From Apricaphanius iberus (lineage: Eukaryota > Chordata > Actinopteri > Cyprinodontiformes > Aphaniidae), in contig JAPXFQ010001676.1 in NCBI GenBank assembly GCA_028564705.1, positions 589,501-653,500 of the forward strand: a stretch of 64,000 nt of DNA. Direction: 5' to 3'. How positions within the stretch are numbered: the first letter of the stretch is position 1; each line of letters starts with the position of its first letter. This document shows positions 1 to 11,325 of the stretch, piece after piece. The position numbers and the translations under genes were made by a program. The notes under the pieces are model-generated. The model made no database searches. It was not told where the DNA came from and saw only the letters and a program-made list of their open reading frames with translations.

Positions 1-3000
1 TTGCAGACACTCACTTTCTGTTTCTGTACCTGTAAGTACCAAAATATTAATGTATAACACATTTATTTCACACAGGTTCCAGATTCCTTAAAGCTCATTC
101 CCCCTTTGAGATGCTTGGATCTGGTTTAATTACATGACAGGTTATTTCCTGAGTTGAATGTCATGCTCCCTTGGAGTTTTATATTCTGAATTCATCTTAC
201 TTTTTTGTGCAAATATGACATCTCTAAAAAAGTTACATTTTCTACAGATAATTATTTTTGTTATGTGGCAACTAAAACTGTTGAATATAGATAGCATTTT
301 TCTTGGCCCAATCATCATTTGGTTCAGTCAACCTGAGGTACTGTTTCATAAAGAAGATAAATGTGATTCCTACCAATTATCTTTCAGAAATCACATGATT
401 AGTGAAAATATCTTTATTTTATAATTGCTGTATCAATACAGCACATCTCTGGAAGGTATATAAAGTATATAATAGTGAACAAATGCAATTATGAAGACTA
501 AAGAACACACCAGAAATATCAGCAATACTGTTAAGAATAAGTTCAGAGTAGATTCATGGGATTGAACGACATAACGAACCCTGAACCCTAATGCACTGAT
601 CACTATTCAGTGCATTATCTGAAAACTACGTATGGCACAACAGCAAACCAATCTAGACAATCCAGGAAGAAACCATCAAAATAATTTAGATTGGTAAAAG
701 GTCAACCCTCCAACAGGACCCCCAAAAATAAAGCTATAGCTTGAGCACAATGTTGTAGATCAAAATAATCACCAAACACAGAAGCAACTGAGGATTCGGA
801 GCAAGACTTCATAGTTTGGGCTAGGCAACATCACAACTGTGAGACTTATGATTGGTTGCAGTGCTGCATCAAGAGCCTTAAGACAGTCAAAAGTTCAGCT
901 AGCTGAACTTCTGTGTTGCTGGCGTTTGCTGCTTTGAAGCTTGAAACAGAGGAACAGCACAAACAAAGCACCACAGAGACAACGACGCTCTTCTGATGGC
1001 CTCAAATATAGACTAATGCTACATTCCATTTGTCTCGGATACTCGGGCGTCCGAGTCGCTGTACACGAGAACTTGACGTAATTCCCCACTTAAAGCGTTC
1101 CAGTTTGTATCACTACACTCCGAGTCTGAAATAACATGGACGCTTTAAGGGCAGCAGCTGTCGAGGGGCAGGCTAGTCATTGTTATTCTATTGAATATAA
1201 TAAGGTGATTGAAAATATTCTACGGGATCTGATGCGCGTATCAAGAAATCCATTTCAAAACTTTAAATATTTACCCATCGAACCACTTTATTCAAACTAG
1301 ATTAGTTTTCAATGTTGAAAAATGTTACTTATACCAATAAAATGATGTATCAACTGAACATCTCTTCTATGAATGTGGTAAAATTATGGATCTTTGGATG
1401 TGACTTCAGGAGTGGCTTAACTCTAATAAAACTATTATAAAACATTTTTGGTAGAAGATATTCTGTTTGGAATTATAATAAAATGTAAAAAACTTAATTC
1501 ATAATTAACAAATGTGTAATAATTACAAAAGTTTTTATAAATAAATGCTGATGCACCAAAACTCCTCCTATTTGGAATAATTTATAAAATAAAATCAAAT
1601 TGCTATTGAGATGTTTAAATAAAATGTCTACAAAAATGCAATAAAACTACACGATTTCATAAAGAATATAAATTTATATGGTGTTTATATAATGGGGAAG
1701 GTTTTTGTTCTCACTCAAACTCCTTGTGAATCTGTTTTTATTAAACACATCTGTCTTTATTTTATTTGTTTTCCTTTGTTCAACTTTGTCCATTTTTGAA
1801 TGTTTCCTTATGTTTGAACCATTTATAATTTGTGTTCCACTTTACAGTCCTGCAAAATGTTATATCACATACATTAAGTTGCATACACATTGGAGTATGT
1901 AGATGCAAAAACAACAAAACTTGAAAAGGTCGAGTATAAATAGTTTTGCAAGCTATTCAGTCACAGAAATGGGTAGATGAATGTACCAGGAGATTTAAAA
2001 GTACATCATTTATCAGCATCTAATGCTAAATATTAGAGGAGTTTTGTTCAATAGATGCCCGGAATGTTCATGAGTTTTTTCCCTTTCTTCAGACATCGCA
2101 ATCCTTGTATACTCGCAGGTGGAGCTGTGTACCTTTGATACATATGTAGTTGTTAACAGATATTTAGATTTGCACAGAAAACTAATAAGGTACAACATCG
2201 ATTTGGACAAAGTGTATGGCTACATTTATCAGTTCTAGATGTTGTCTGTAGGATCACATGGATATTTTGAAAGATATGAGTATTGATTTGATATCTCAGC
2301 ATTCATAGAAGTTCTTGCAAAGACTTACAGGCTCGATTTTATTTTATTTAGGCCTTTTGGTGGTTCAGTTTGTATTTAGTTACAAAACATTTAAAATATT
2401 ACATTCCATGACTTGGTCTTAGTCAAATGTTATGGTTACAGTGACATGTCCAAAGTCACCCAGCCAACAACTATTTACTAAAAAAAGAATAAAAAAATGG
2501 ATCCATCTTTTATTTTTTTTTTTACGTGGACAGGTAGGAAGACATTTAATACAAAACTAAACACCTGTCCAGCTCTTAGCAGACAACAAGACAGATAAAG
2601 AGATAGAGGAAGAAAGCCTAGCTTTGGGTGGACAGCACAAAGAGGTGCAAAACATTTTATAATCCATAAAAAGTTTTTTTATAACCATCAACAACTGTCA
2701 CACTGAATGTAACATAGACATAGTGTGAAATTTAAATTAAACATATTTATAACCATCACACATGCAGGCGTTAACAGGGAGAGCAAAAGTGCATTTGGAG
2801 AATTTTGAGAGTTATAGGTCAAAGGTTAATCAGAGAAGGCCTCCTTTACTCTTTGCACAGTGGCTCATCATTTACTCTGCTCAACATCATGGAGAGCTGA
2901 ACAGACTAAAGCAAAAAAAAAAAAAAAGCTGAGATATAAACAGCATTAAGCCACATTAAAGAAGATTAGGGCAAGCAATCAAGTGTTGGTTACCATGGAG

Positions 3001-3864
3001 ACAGCTAGCCTAAACTGTTATTAAGTAGAGCTACGTAGCTATAGCCAAGACTAAGATTTACAATGAGGATAAGCTAAATGTTTTTTGCATGGCACTCACT
3101 CCCAACCCCCAACCTACTGCTTTATGATTGTAATTCCAGATCTAGTCCCAGATAATCCTTCTCCACTAAATGTATTTATGCTTGTTCTGCTTATTTATTG
3201 TAACACAGACAGGGGAAAGATCTTATTTCAGTCACATTTTAACACTATAAGGGTGTTTGTGTGTTCTCTACTAAGTTGTGATCAACAGGGATTTTCAGAA
3301 GAAGTGAATTTGTGCCCAGAGGCCATAACGAGAATTGCCCCACTTCCTGCGAATCAAAGCAAATAAAAGGAGGGTGTGCTGCTTGTCAGGCCTTAAATCG
3401 GGCTTTTGAAAACCAGACAATTGCAGTGCATGTCAAAATAGTGTAATACAGAGCAAAGAAAGAAATGATCGCAAGGTATCTCACCATCACAAAGAGGGAA
3501 CAGGGAGGACACAGTTATATCCTTTGAAAAACATTATTTCAAGCTGAGGATTCAATAATATTTTGTACATTATGCACTAATTATTCAGGCTGAGCAATAA
3601 TCATAAGATGCATGTCAAACGATGTGCAGAGAGATGAAATGATTATTTACAGACAATATATTTTTGTGTCTTTCACATAATTTGAATTATGTTTTGTTTG
3701 TAATAACTTATGTACAGTATGTATAATAAATAATTATAAAAAAAAATAAAATCATTTAATATATCTGTGGCAAAGTTCAACATATAAATGTGAAGTTTAT
3801 TGATCACTCTAATAAAATAATTAAAGAAATAAAGAATAAATGTGTGTGTGTAGTTGTTTGACCT
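1..3864. other. AT-rich non-coding DNA, no gene recognised
   Basis: No reading frame here resembles a known protein, and all open frames are short and of low complexity. There are homopolymer runs (A-run near 2914-2928, T-run near 2513-2523). A perfect 11-bp hairpin lies at 589-617. A 54-codon frame at 1136-1300 (starts MDALRAAAVEG, ends in TAG) has a mixed, non-repetitive composition but I do not recognise it. It could be a decayed transposon exon or chance. Confidence 0.6.
589..617. repeat. Perfect 11-bp hairpin
   Basis: The arms taatgcactga (589-599) and tcagtgcatta (607-617) are perfect reverse complements around a 7-nt loop. No other element boundary is visible, so the function is unknown. 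Confidence 0.5.
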
Positions 3865-3995
3865 GTGTTTTCTGGTGCCCTGTGACTGGTGACCTGTCCA
3901 GGGTGTACCCCACCTTTTGCCCAATGACTGCTTGAGATGGGCACCAATTTCTCCTTGACCATGCACAGACAAAGGATGGAGGGATGGATGGCCAT
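3865..3995 (+). mobile_element. tRNA-derived SINE, 3' fragment
   Basis: The stretch carries the 3' half of a common fish SINE: a 'gacctgtccagggtgtaccc' segment followed by a degraded middle and a GGATGG-type tail near 3976-3991. The same segment, inverted, is in the better preserved SINE at 13541-13892. The tRNA-like head is missing, so this is a truncated old copy. Confidence 0.6.
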
Positions 3996-6360
3996 TTGTC
4001 TATCCATCTTAGAGGAGTGTCTGGTTTTACCTCCTGGACTTGCTGTTCCTGCAACCTGATAAGGCAACCAGATAAACTCACAGATTATGCATGGATGGGT
4101 AAAAGAAACCAAGAAAAACTTGTCCATCTTTATTTTTGTTTTTATTTAATCATGAATACCTTTGACACACTTTTTGACCTGGCACTGAAATTCCATATCT
4201 GGGTCATTTAATTAAAAAATGTAGACTAAGAGCTCTATTAAAAACATTTGAACTATTACAAGATTCTACAGTTAGTAACTAACTAAACTAACATCAAATT
4301 CTACTATTTTATCCAGTAAATAGAAAATGGGAAAATCTGAGTAAAACATGATTGAAAGCAATTGAAAAACAGTGAAATTATAATACACAGTTTTTGTCTT
4401 TTTTTTTGTTTATTATTTTTTTGTTTGATGTTGAATCCTCAAAGCACTAAAGTTTTTTTTTTGTGTGTGTTTTTGTTTTGCTGCTTATTGTTTGCTTTAA
4501 TATATTAAATATCATTCATCCCGTTGGGAAACCCCAGATCATTAAATAACATGGAAATACTACCAAATTAATTCAAAATCAGATATATTTATTATTATTT
4601 ATTATGTTCTCACTATCACCAGTCATTAGAAAAAATGTGTCACATTTTTTAATAATAGTAATTTTTGTTTAATTAGTTTTTCTTGGTAATTTGGAGCACA
4701 AGTTTTACATTTTACATTTGACAGAATTTAAATCTACAACCTTGAATGGATATGTAGACTTCAGTCTCGCTTCTCTGGCATGTTGCTCAAATTATGATAA
4801 AGTGATTAATGTATGTTCACTGCTGCTGCCTGAAAATGTCTCCCAACATGCCAGTGAATGACAAAAGTCTCTCACCTTAGAGCCCAGAGGTGGATGTTAG
4901 GCTTACAAAAAAGCTAAAAAAAGTAGGTGGTCACCAGCAGAGTAAATAAGGATCTTTTGTGGCTTTAATTGACCGTTCAAGTAAGGCATTTCTAATATCT
5001 TTTGTGGATTATGTGAAGGCTTATGTCTGAATCAGCAGTACAGCTTGTGTTAAATGCCTGAAATAACTCATAGTTGTCTCCTCATTTATTATTTTCCACT
5101 AACATAATTTTACTCTTAAATAAAAAAGTATATACAAATATATAAAAACCAAGCGGATGAGAGCATCCACACTTAATTTCATTTCATTACTCCATTTTTG
5201 CTATATACTCAGGTGCAGAAAAAGGATGCATTAAAGTTAGTAAAGGAAAAAAAAAATGCCCCTTCAGATTTTTGTGACAGGTTCTATTGTGAAAATGGAA
5301 CAACGCTTACAGTCATACTTTACCAAAAGTTGTATTATTTTTCTTGTTATGTAATCAACACACAATTGCTGTGTGCTCATCATCCATTACACAGAAGTGT
5401 TGACACCGCTCATCCAGAAAGGGGTGTCGGCTTCTACAAATTGAATTGGGATCATTAATATTCCGCTTGGGCCCCTGTGCACCTGAGCAGGGCTCTCACA
5501 CAGTGAAGTGGAGAGAGACATATAATGTTCTGTCAGCATATGCGCCGGGTACCGTCCATCTGTGTGATGGCCCCCAAAGCAGTACTAATTTCCCTCCCTT
5601 CGCCTCTTAGACTTCTATGGAAACCACTATAGTCAACCGGCTCGGCGGGGAGGGACAAAGGAGAGAGTAATGAGCACTCTCTGCACAGCAGTTGCAGGTG
5701 CAGGTGCACTCAATGCACATGTGCATGTCAGACTTGTTTGTGCATACATAACAATATTTATTTATATCTTTATTACAGAGGAAATGCAAGCAAATCCTGC
5801 CCTTTTGAGACCATGTGGGTTCACCAGCATGTACTACAGGCTGCCATATTGCAACAGAGGTCACCTGTCTACAGTCTGGGGAATGGCTCATTTTTGCACC
5901 TTTCCTACCTCATACTTGATTAACTGGTTTCCCCAGAGGTACCCTATGCTTACTGCCATCTGCCTGTATGGCACCCATGCTGATTAATTAACAAACATGA
6001 CTTAAATACAATCTTGCCTCACAATTTGCTTGCCTCACATTTGTACATAAATAAACACTGTAAGATAAAGCCTACTAATATGAATCTAAAGGGAGAATGA
6101 AATGGTTTTATTTATCATGACCTGCAGGCATAAAGAGTGAGAGAAAAAGCAGCAGTAAGAGTGGTACTACAACCAGTCACCTAACAATGCAAAGTAGTAT
6201 CAATGAACATCTGTTCACCCTTTTGACCTCCTCAGTTTATGGCAAATAAGTGCAATTAAACTGTAGTGAGATGGATGGGAAGATAAGGATTGTTGCACGT
6301 GTGTGTTGGTAATCCCATCTCTTTTTAGAAATGTAACTAAACATGCTCTGGTCCAGGAGA
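3996..6360. other. Non-coding DNA, no gene recognised
   Basis: Mostly AT-rich with T- and A-runs (4395-4465). The stretch 5460-5660 is noticeably more GC-rich and non-repetitive than its surroundings and could be a conserved regulatory element, but nothing in the sequence proves this. No coding region is supported. Confidence 0.5.
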
Positions 6361-6828
6361 ATAGAATAATCCTTGATTGTCCCACAAAGGGGAAATTCAG
6401 CTGTAACGGTAGCAAAGTGACATATGACAGATGATGAAACATTTAGGATCACACATGTAGAAAAAGTTTGAAAAATAGAATTTAAAAATCTACATTGACT
6501 GGACTGAAAAAAACATAGTACTGTACAGTTATTTAAATTACAAACTGAATAGGATCATTTAAAACAGAATCATTAACAGAATATGCACATGGAGTTGTGC
6601 ACTAAAAAATAAATGTAATACTTAAAGTGTGTGTTCTCTAAGTTAATAAAACTGAAAACAGAATACAGTAAAACAGATGTGCAAGATGTGCAGTTAAACA
6701 GTACAAATTATTGCAGGGGTGTTAACATTATTTAATTTGTTGGGAGAAGTTCTGGTTGTAGAGTGTAACAGCTGCAGGGAGGAAGGACCTATGATAATGC
6801 TCCTTCATGCTCCTTCATGCACCTAGCA
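6361..6828 (-). mobile_element. Rex1-like LINE, 3' end (ORF2 tail and 3' UTR)
   Basis: On the minus strand this reads as the very end of a Rex1-type ORF2: the segment around 6735-6820 translates to EHYHRSFLPAAVTLYNQN, matching the conserved C-terminal 'RRSFLPAAVTLYN' block of fish Rex1-like elements. It is followed by a 3' UTR that ends near 6361 with a 'tgtgggacaatcaaggatta' tail. The element is interrupted at 6824-6828 by the L2 at 6829-11932 and resumes at 11933. Decay (stops, substitutions) shows it is old. The Rex1 family name rests on motif recognition. Confidence 0.75.
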
Positions 6829-6842
6829 TGAAGGAGCATTAT
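6794..6842. repeat. 18-bp perfect inverted repeat at the L2 5' junction
   Basis: The arms 6794-6811 and 6825-6842 are perfect reverse complements around a 13-nt spacer. The left arm belongs to the interrupted Rex1-like LINE. The right arm lies between the apparent target duplication (TAGCA, 6824-6828) and the first L2 bases, so it looks like filler copied in inverted orientation from the target. A 10-mer, tccttcatgc, is also tandemly duplicated at 6801-6820. Confidence 0.75.
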
Positions 6843-7037
6843 GGTCGGCGTCCTGCTGCCTCCTGCTAACTCCGGCTCGTTAACACGGTTTTAACTAGTT
6901 TTAAATTCTTTTTTAACTGTTTGTTTTTCGTTTTTTAATAATTTCTTTTGACTAGTTTTAACCGTTTTAAACTTTTAGCGACACATCTTTTATCGGACGC
7001 GTTTTTAATCAGAGCACGGACCGCTGTTACTTCCGCC

Positions 7038-8327
7038 ATGCCTCCACTCACCTGTAGCTCCGGGTGTGATGGTTGTGCCAGGCTAACCAAGAAAATCCAG
7101 GAACTGGAGCAGAGGATCACCAATTTACACCTGATCCAGGACCACGAGCGCGACGTGGACATCATCTTTGGCCGAACTTTCGCTGCTGCCACCAGCGCCC
7201 AGCTGGCCGACACAATCCCCGGTGAAGCTGCGGGGGGGGAATCCATCGCTGGGTCTTCAGGCGGACTCGGACAGACGAACTCCGGCGGAGGTACAACATC
7301 TACGGCAGAGGAGGAGTGCTGGATCCAGCAGGGGGCTAAGCCAAAAGCCCCCCTCAGCTCCACTCCGGTGCCCCAGGGTGCGTGGTCGACGGTCGGGCCT
7401 GGTCGCAGTGGGGGCGCCCGGAGCGGCTTTCACCGTTCTCCTCCACCCGGCCTTCCTCTGTCGAACCGCTTCGGTGCCCTGGGGGACGACTTCCCTCCTC
7501 TGACCGTCCCTCCGACCGCGCCGAAGACCAGCAGCTCCGCAGGACCGCCGCCCATCCCCTCCCAGCAGCCAGAGCAGCAGTCAGACTCCGGTATCAACCC
7601 ACGTCGCGCCAGACCCAGGACTACAGCCGGGACCCGCCGAGGAGTGCTTCACTACACCCCGAATCCACGGAACGAGCCCTCGGCTCCCTCTAAACACCGC
7701 TGCAGTCCTGTGGAAGCCAAGCTGCCCAACATCCAGCAGGTCCTGGATAACGAGAGGTCTTCTGCCCAGCAGCCAGCACACCATCCACCCAGCACTCTAA
7801 TCATTGGAGATTCTATTATCCGGCATGTTAGGATGAGAGGAGCTGTCACCCTTTGTTTTCCTGGAGCTACAGTAAAGGATATATCTGAACAGATTCTGGA
7901 CTCCATCCAACGTTTCCCTACTGTGAGTAAAGTTATAATTCATGCTGGAACCAATGACATCCGTAAACAGCAGTCTGAGCTGTTAAAGCAGGATTTTATT
8001 CATCTTTTTAATCTTTTAAAAGACAAGCCCCTATCTGTTTTTATTTCTGGCCCCACTCCAACCATCAGCAGAGGAATAAATCGCTTCAGCAGGTTACTCT
8101 CTCTCAACACTTGGCTTTCCTCTGTTACCGTGATGCACAACATTGGTTTTATAGACAATTTTAACATTTTCTGGGGTAGGAGTCAATTATTGGGGGCAGA
8201 TGGACTACATTTAAACAGACAAGGTAACCGCATGCTGGCATTAAGCCTGGCATACCCTCGCCCACCCCTGTCCCCTGCACCGGCTCCAGCTGCTCCTGTC
8301 CTCTCTGCCCCATCCACAACATCCTGA
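7038..8327 (+). CDS. L2 LINE ORF1 protein with SGNH/GDSL-esterase-like domain
   Basis: This is the first ORF of the L2 element. ORF1 proteins of CR1/L2-group LINEs are thought to bind the element RNA in the cytoplasmic ribonucleoprotein, and many carry an esterase domain of uncertain role. I chose the ATG at 7038 because it has a good Kozak context (gccATGc) and is followed at once by the cysteine cluster CSSGCDGC. The frame stays open upstream to 6948, which would add 30 residues. Order from 7038: Cys cluster and short coiled-coil-like segment (residues 6-35), a long Pro/Ser/Gly-rich linker, then the SGNH domain with GDS (Ser about residue 259), HAGTND (about 302-307) and DGLH (Asp about 388, His about 391). 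All the catalytic signature blocks are present. The 5' half is much more GC-rich than ORF2. The frame is intact and ends in TGA. Confidence 0.85.
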   Translation: MPPLTCSSGCDGCARLTKKIQELEQRITNLHLIQDHERDVDIIFGRTFAAATSAQLADTIPGEAAGGESIAGSSGGLGQTNSGGGTTSTAEEECWIQQGAKPKAPLSSTPVPQGAWSTVGPGRSGGARSGFHRSPPPGLPLSNRFGALGDDFPPLTVPPTAPKTSSSAGPPPIPSQQPEQQSDSGINPRRARPRTTAGTRRGVLHYTPNPRNEPSAPSKHRCSPVEAKLPNIQQVLDNERSSAQQPAHHPPSTLIIGDSIIRHVRMRGAVTLCFPGATVKDISEQILDSIQRFPTVSKVIIHAGTNDIRKQQSELLKQDFIHLFNLLKDKPLSVFISGPTPTISRGINRFSRLLSLNTWLSSVTVMHNIGFIDNFNIFWGRSQLLGADGLHLNRQGNRMLALSLAYPRPPLSPAPAPAAPVLSAPSTTS

Positions 8328-8578
8328 TGTGCAGCTGGTCCTTGTTCCTATGAACTCAATCCTGATTTTAACAGTAACTCACATATCGGACTTGGACCTT
8401 ACCCTACTTCATTCATACCTGTTATTGTTAGCAGAGAGCGAAGAAATAATCATAAACTAAGAAAATGCAACCCAAATAATCATAAACAGTTACTAAAAAT
8501 CCCACCTACAGTAAGTCATACAGTCACTCCATCACCAACCACTATTAATATGGCTCTTTTAAATGTTCGCTCTCTTTT
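8328..8578 (+). other. L2 inter-ORF region and disrupted ORF2 start
   Basis: Spacer between ORF1 and the long ORF2 frame. An ATG at 8550 opens the endonuclease start MALLNVRSL, but this frame hits tandem stops at about 8580. The continuation (IINDLILDNN...) lies in another frame from 8579. This fits a small deletion of the linking codons, so ORF2 has lost its normal N-terminus in this copy. Confidence 0.6.
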
Positions 8579-8590
8579 ATAATAAATGAC

Positions 8591-11314
8591 TTGATTTTAG
8601 ATAATAACCTTCAGTGTTTATTTTTAACAGAGACATGGCTGAGTGCAGATGCCCCTGCTGTTCTTACAGAGGCCTCTCCACCTAATTATAACTTTTCTTA
8701 TTCAACGAGGAGTAGCCAGAGGGGAGGCGGAACTGCTTTTATTAGTTCATCAACTCTTTCCGCCAAACCTGTTTTATTTAATAATTTTACCACGTTTGAA
8801 TACACTGCCTCTGTTTTTAGCACTCAGATTTTATGTGTCACAGTTTATAGGCCTCCGAAAAGGAATGCACTTTTTATTCCAGAATTTTCAGAGTTTTTAT
8901 CAATTTTACACAACTCTTATGAGAAGATAATTTTAGCTGGTGATTTTAATCTACATATAGATAACCTTTTAGATCCTTTATCAACAGATTTTTTAAATAT
9001 ATTAAATTATATGGATTTTAGCCTACATGTCATGCAGCCGACTCACAACAGAGGACACAACCTGGACCTGGTCATCACGTATGGCCTGTCCACCAGTGTG
9101 TCCTCTGTTGTTGACTTGGCTGTCTCTGACCACTACTGTGTGTTTTTTAATATCACCAGTTTTATCCAATCAGGGACCTCTGTGAGAACTGTCAGAAAGC
9201 GTCATCTAACCCCTGAAGTGGCTGCAGGTTTTCTTGAAGTTTTAAAAAAATTTCCTCCTATACCTTTACCTGCCCCCTGTGATTTTATCGTTAATGATTT
9301 TAACAGTAGGCTTAAATCTGCTCTCAACCTGCTGGCTCCAATTAAAGTTATAAACCCTCATTCAAAACGTACAGTACTGTGGAGAAATGCAGCTATTAGA
9401 AAATTAAAGAGGAGCTGCAGGGTGGCAGAAAGGAAATGGAGGAAAAATAAAATCACAATAAATCATCAGATATACATAGAACATCTCAGATTATATAATA
9501 ACGCTTTAAGAAATTCCAGAAATACATACTTTGCCAGAATCATCTCAGAACATAAAAATAATCCCAAAATTCTGTTTTCCACCATTGACAACATTTTACA
9601 TCATAATTCTAATACTTTTCAGAAAACCCCCTCAAACAGTCTCTGTGAGGAGTATGCAGACCACTTCAGAGGGAAGGTAGACACCATCAGATGTAATATT
9701 TTATCCTCTCAAACAAACATGGTTTTAGACAAATCAGAGTGTCTGCCTTCACCAGAGGAAACACTGGACAGTTTTGTCCTGGTAGAACCTGGGACCCTTG
9801 ATAAAGTTTTCTCCTCAGTGAGGCCCACCACAAGCGCTTTGGACCCGATTCCCACCAGGTTTTTTAAGCAATTTTATGGTTCTTTTAAAGATGAGATTTT
9901 AAACTTAATGAATTGCTCCCTTCAGACGGGGGTTTTTCCTGCTGCCTTTAAAGCGGCGGTAGTGAGGCCCCTGCTGAAGAAGAGCAATTTAGATTTTAAT
10001 GATTTAAACAACTACCGACCAGTATCTAACTTACCATTTTTAAGCAAAGTTTTAGAAAAACTTGTTTTTATTGAACTTAATGATTTTATTAACGCTCATA
10101 ATGTCCTAGAGAAATTTCAGTCTGGTTTTAGGATGAACCACAGCACAGAGACGGCGCTTTTAAAGATTTTAAATGATTTTAGATTAAACTATGATGCTAA
10201 AAAGGTGACAGTGTTGGTTCTTCTGGATCTAAGCGCTGCCTTTGATACAGTAGACCACACTATTCTTTTAACTCGTTTAAAACAGATCGGCCTCTCTGGT
10301 GCTGTTCACAACTGGTTCACATCCTACCACACAGACAGGACTTTTACGGTAAGTTTAGATACCTGTTCCTCTAAGGTCCATAAGATCACTTGTGGTGTTC
10401 CCCAGGGTTCAGTTTTAGGCCCAGTGCTTTTTAACCTGTATATGCTCCCTCTTGGCAGTGTTATCAGGAGACATGGAGTTAACTTTCACAGTTATGCCGA
10501 TGATACACAGTTGTACATCTCCCTGTCTCCTGATGACACACGGCCAATGGATGCACTTTTTAACTGCATTTTAGACATTAAATCCTGGATGGCAGAAAAC
10601 TTTCTCCAGCTCAACCAGGACAAAACTGAGGTTTTAGTTATCGGTCCTGAGGCTCAGAGAGAAAAACTTTTACCAAAACTACAATCATTGTCTTTTAATT
10701 CTTCTTTACAAGTGAAGAACCTGGGTGTGATTTTTGACTCCGAGCTGACTTTTATCCCTCACATTAAAAACATCACCAAAATAGGTTTTTATCACCTAAA
10801 GAACATCGCCAGAGTCCGCCCCATTCTCTCTCGGGCCAATACGGAGACGCTAATGCATGCTTTTATCACCAGTAGAATTGATTATTGTAATGCCCTGCTT
10901 TCTGGTCTTCCCAAAAAGACTACCTCAGGTTTACAGCTTTTACAGAATTCAGCAGCTCGTGTCCTGATGAAGACTAGGAGGCGGGAGCACATTACACCGG
11001 TCTTAGAATCACTGCATTGGCTCCCCGTATGTTTTAGGATCGATTTTAAGTTTTTTTTATGGTTTTTAAGTGTCTTAATGGTCTTGGGCCTTCTTATCTG
11101 TCAGAAATGCTTTTACCGAATGAACCCTCGCGGTCTCTGCGCTCCTCTGGCAGCCGTCTCCTTGTCATCCCCAAAGTCAGGACACAGACTCATGGTGAGG
11201 CGTCTTTCCAATATTATGGCCCTCACCTCTGGAACAGGCTGCCAGAGGATCTCAGGGCCGCAGAGAACGTTAATGTTTTTAAGAGCAGACTCAAGACTCA
11301 CCTTTTTAGCTTAG
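8591..11314 (+). CDS. L2 LINE ORF2: AP-like endonuclease plus reverse transcriptase
   Basis: ORF2 nicks the target DNA and primes reverse transcription of the element RNA from the nick. Reading from 8591, the endonuclease shows TETWL, YRPP, AGDFNLH (Asp about 118), LDLVIT and SDH (Asp180-His181). The reverse transcriptase shows NYRPVSNLPF, GFRMNHSTE, LLDLSAAFD (first Asp about 546), GVPQGSVLGP and YADD (635-638, both metal-binding aspartates present). The C-terminal domain includes NLGVIFDSEL. The frame begins at TTG, not ATG: the likely native start at 8550 is out of frame. Near 11051 a T8 run replaces the sequence seen in the sister copy at 14042-14446 and shifts the frame. The correct C-terminus (YLSEMLLPNEPSR...LFSLAFN) continues in the frame ending at 11325. 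Domains are otherwise intact, so this is a recently inactivated copy. Confidence 0.88.
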   Translation: MILDNNLQCLFLTETWLSADAPAVLTEASPPNYNFSYSTRSSQRGGGTAFISSSTLSAKPVLFNNFTTFEYTASVFSTQILCVTVYRPPKRNALFIPEFSEFLSILHNSYEKIILAGDFNLHIDNLLDPLSTDFLNILNYMDFSLHVMQPTHNRGHNLDLVITYGLSTSVSSVVDLAVSDHYCVFFNITSFIQSGTSVRTVRKRHLTPEVAAGFLEVLKKFPPIPLPAPCDFIVNDFNSRLKSALNLLAPIKVINPHSKRTVLWRNAAIRKLKRSCRVAERKWRKNKITINHQIYIEHLRLYNNALRNSRNTYFARIISEHKNNPKILFSTIDNILHHNSNTFQKTPSNSLCEEYADHFRGKVDTIRCNILSSQTNMVLDKSECLPSPEETLDSFVLVEPGTLDKVFSSVRPTTSALDPIPTRFFKQFYGSFKDEILNLMNCSLQTGVFPAAFKAAVVRPLLKKSNLDFNDLNNYRPVSNLPFLSKVLEKLVFIELNDFINAHNVLEKFQSGFRMNHSTETALLKILNDFRLNYDAKKVTVLVLLDLSAAFDTVDHTILLTRLKQIGLSGAVHNWFTSYHTDRTFTVSLDTCSSKVHKITCGVPQGSVLGPVLFNLYMLPLGSVIRRHGVNFHSYADDTQLYISLSPDDTRPMDALFNCILDIKSWMAENFLQLNQDKTEVLVIGPEAQREKLLPKLQSLSFNSSLQVKNLGVIFDSELTFIPHIKNITKIGFYHLKNIARVRPILSRANTETLMHAFITSRIDYCNALLSGLPKKTTSGLQLLQNSAARVLMKTRRREHITPVLESLHWLPVCFRIDFKFFLWFLSVLMVLGLLICQKCFYRMNPRGLCAPLAAVSLSSPKSGHRLMVRRLSNIMALTSGTGCQRISGPQRTLMFLRADSRLTFLA

Positions 11315-11325
11315 CCTTTAACTAA

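Noticed and set aside
6935..7906. Several frames overlapping ORF1 in other phases and on the minus strand
   Set aside because: GC-rich third positions of ORF1 suppress stops in the other frames; no motif supports them.
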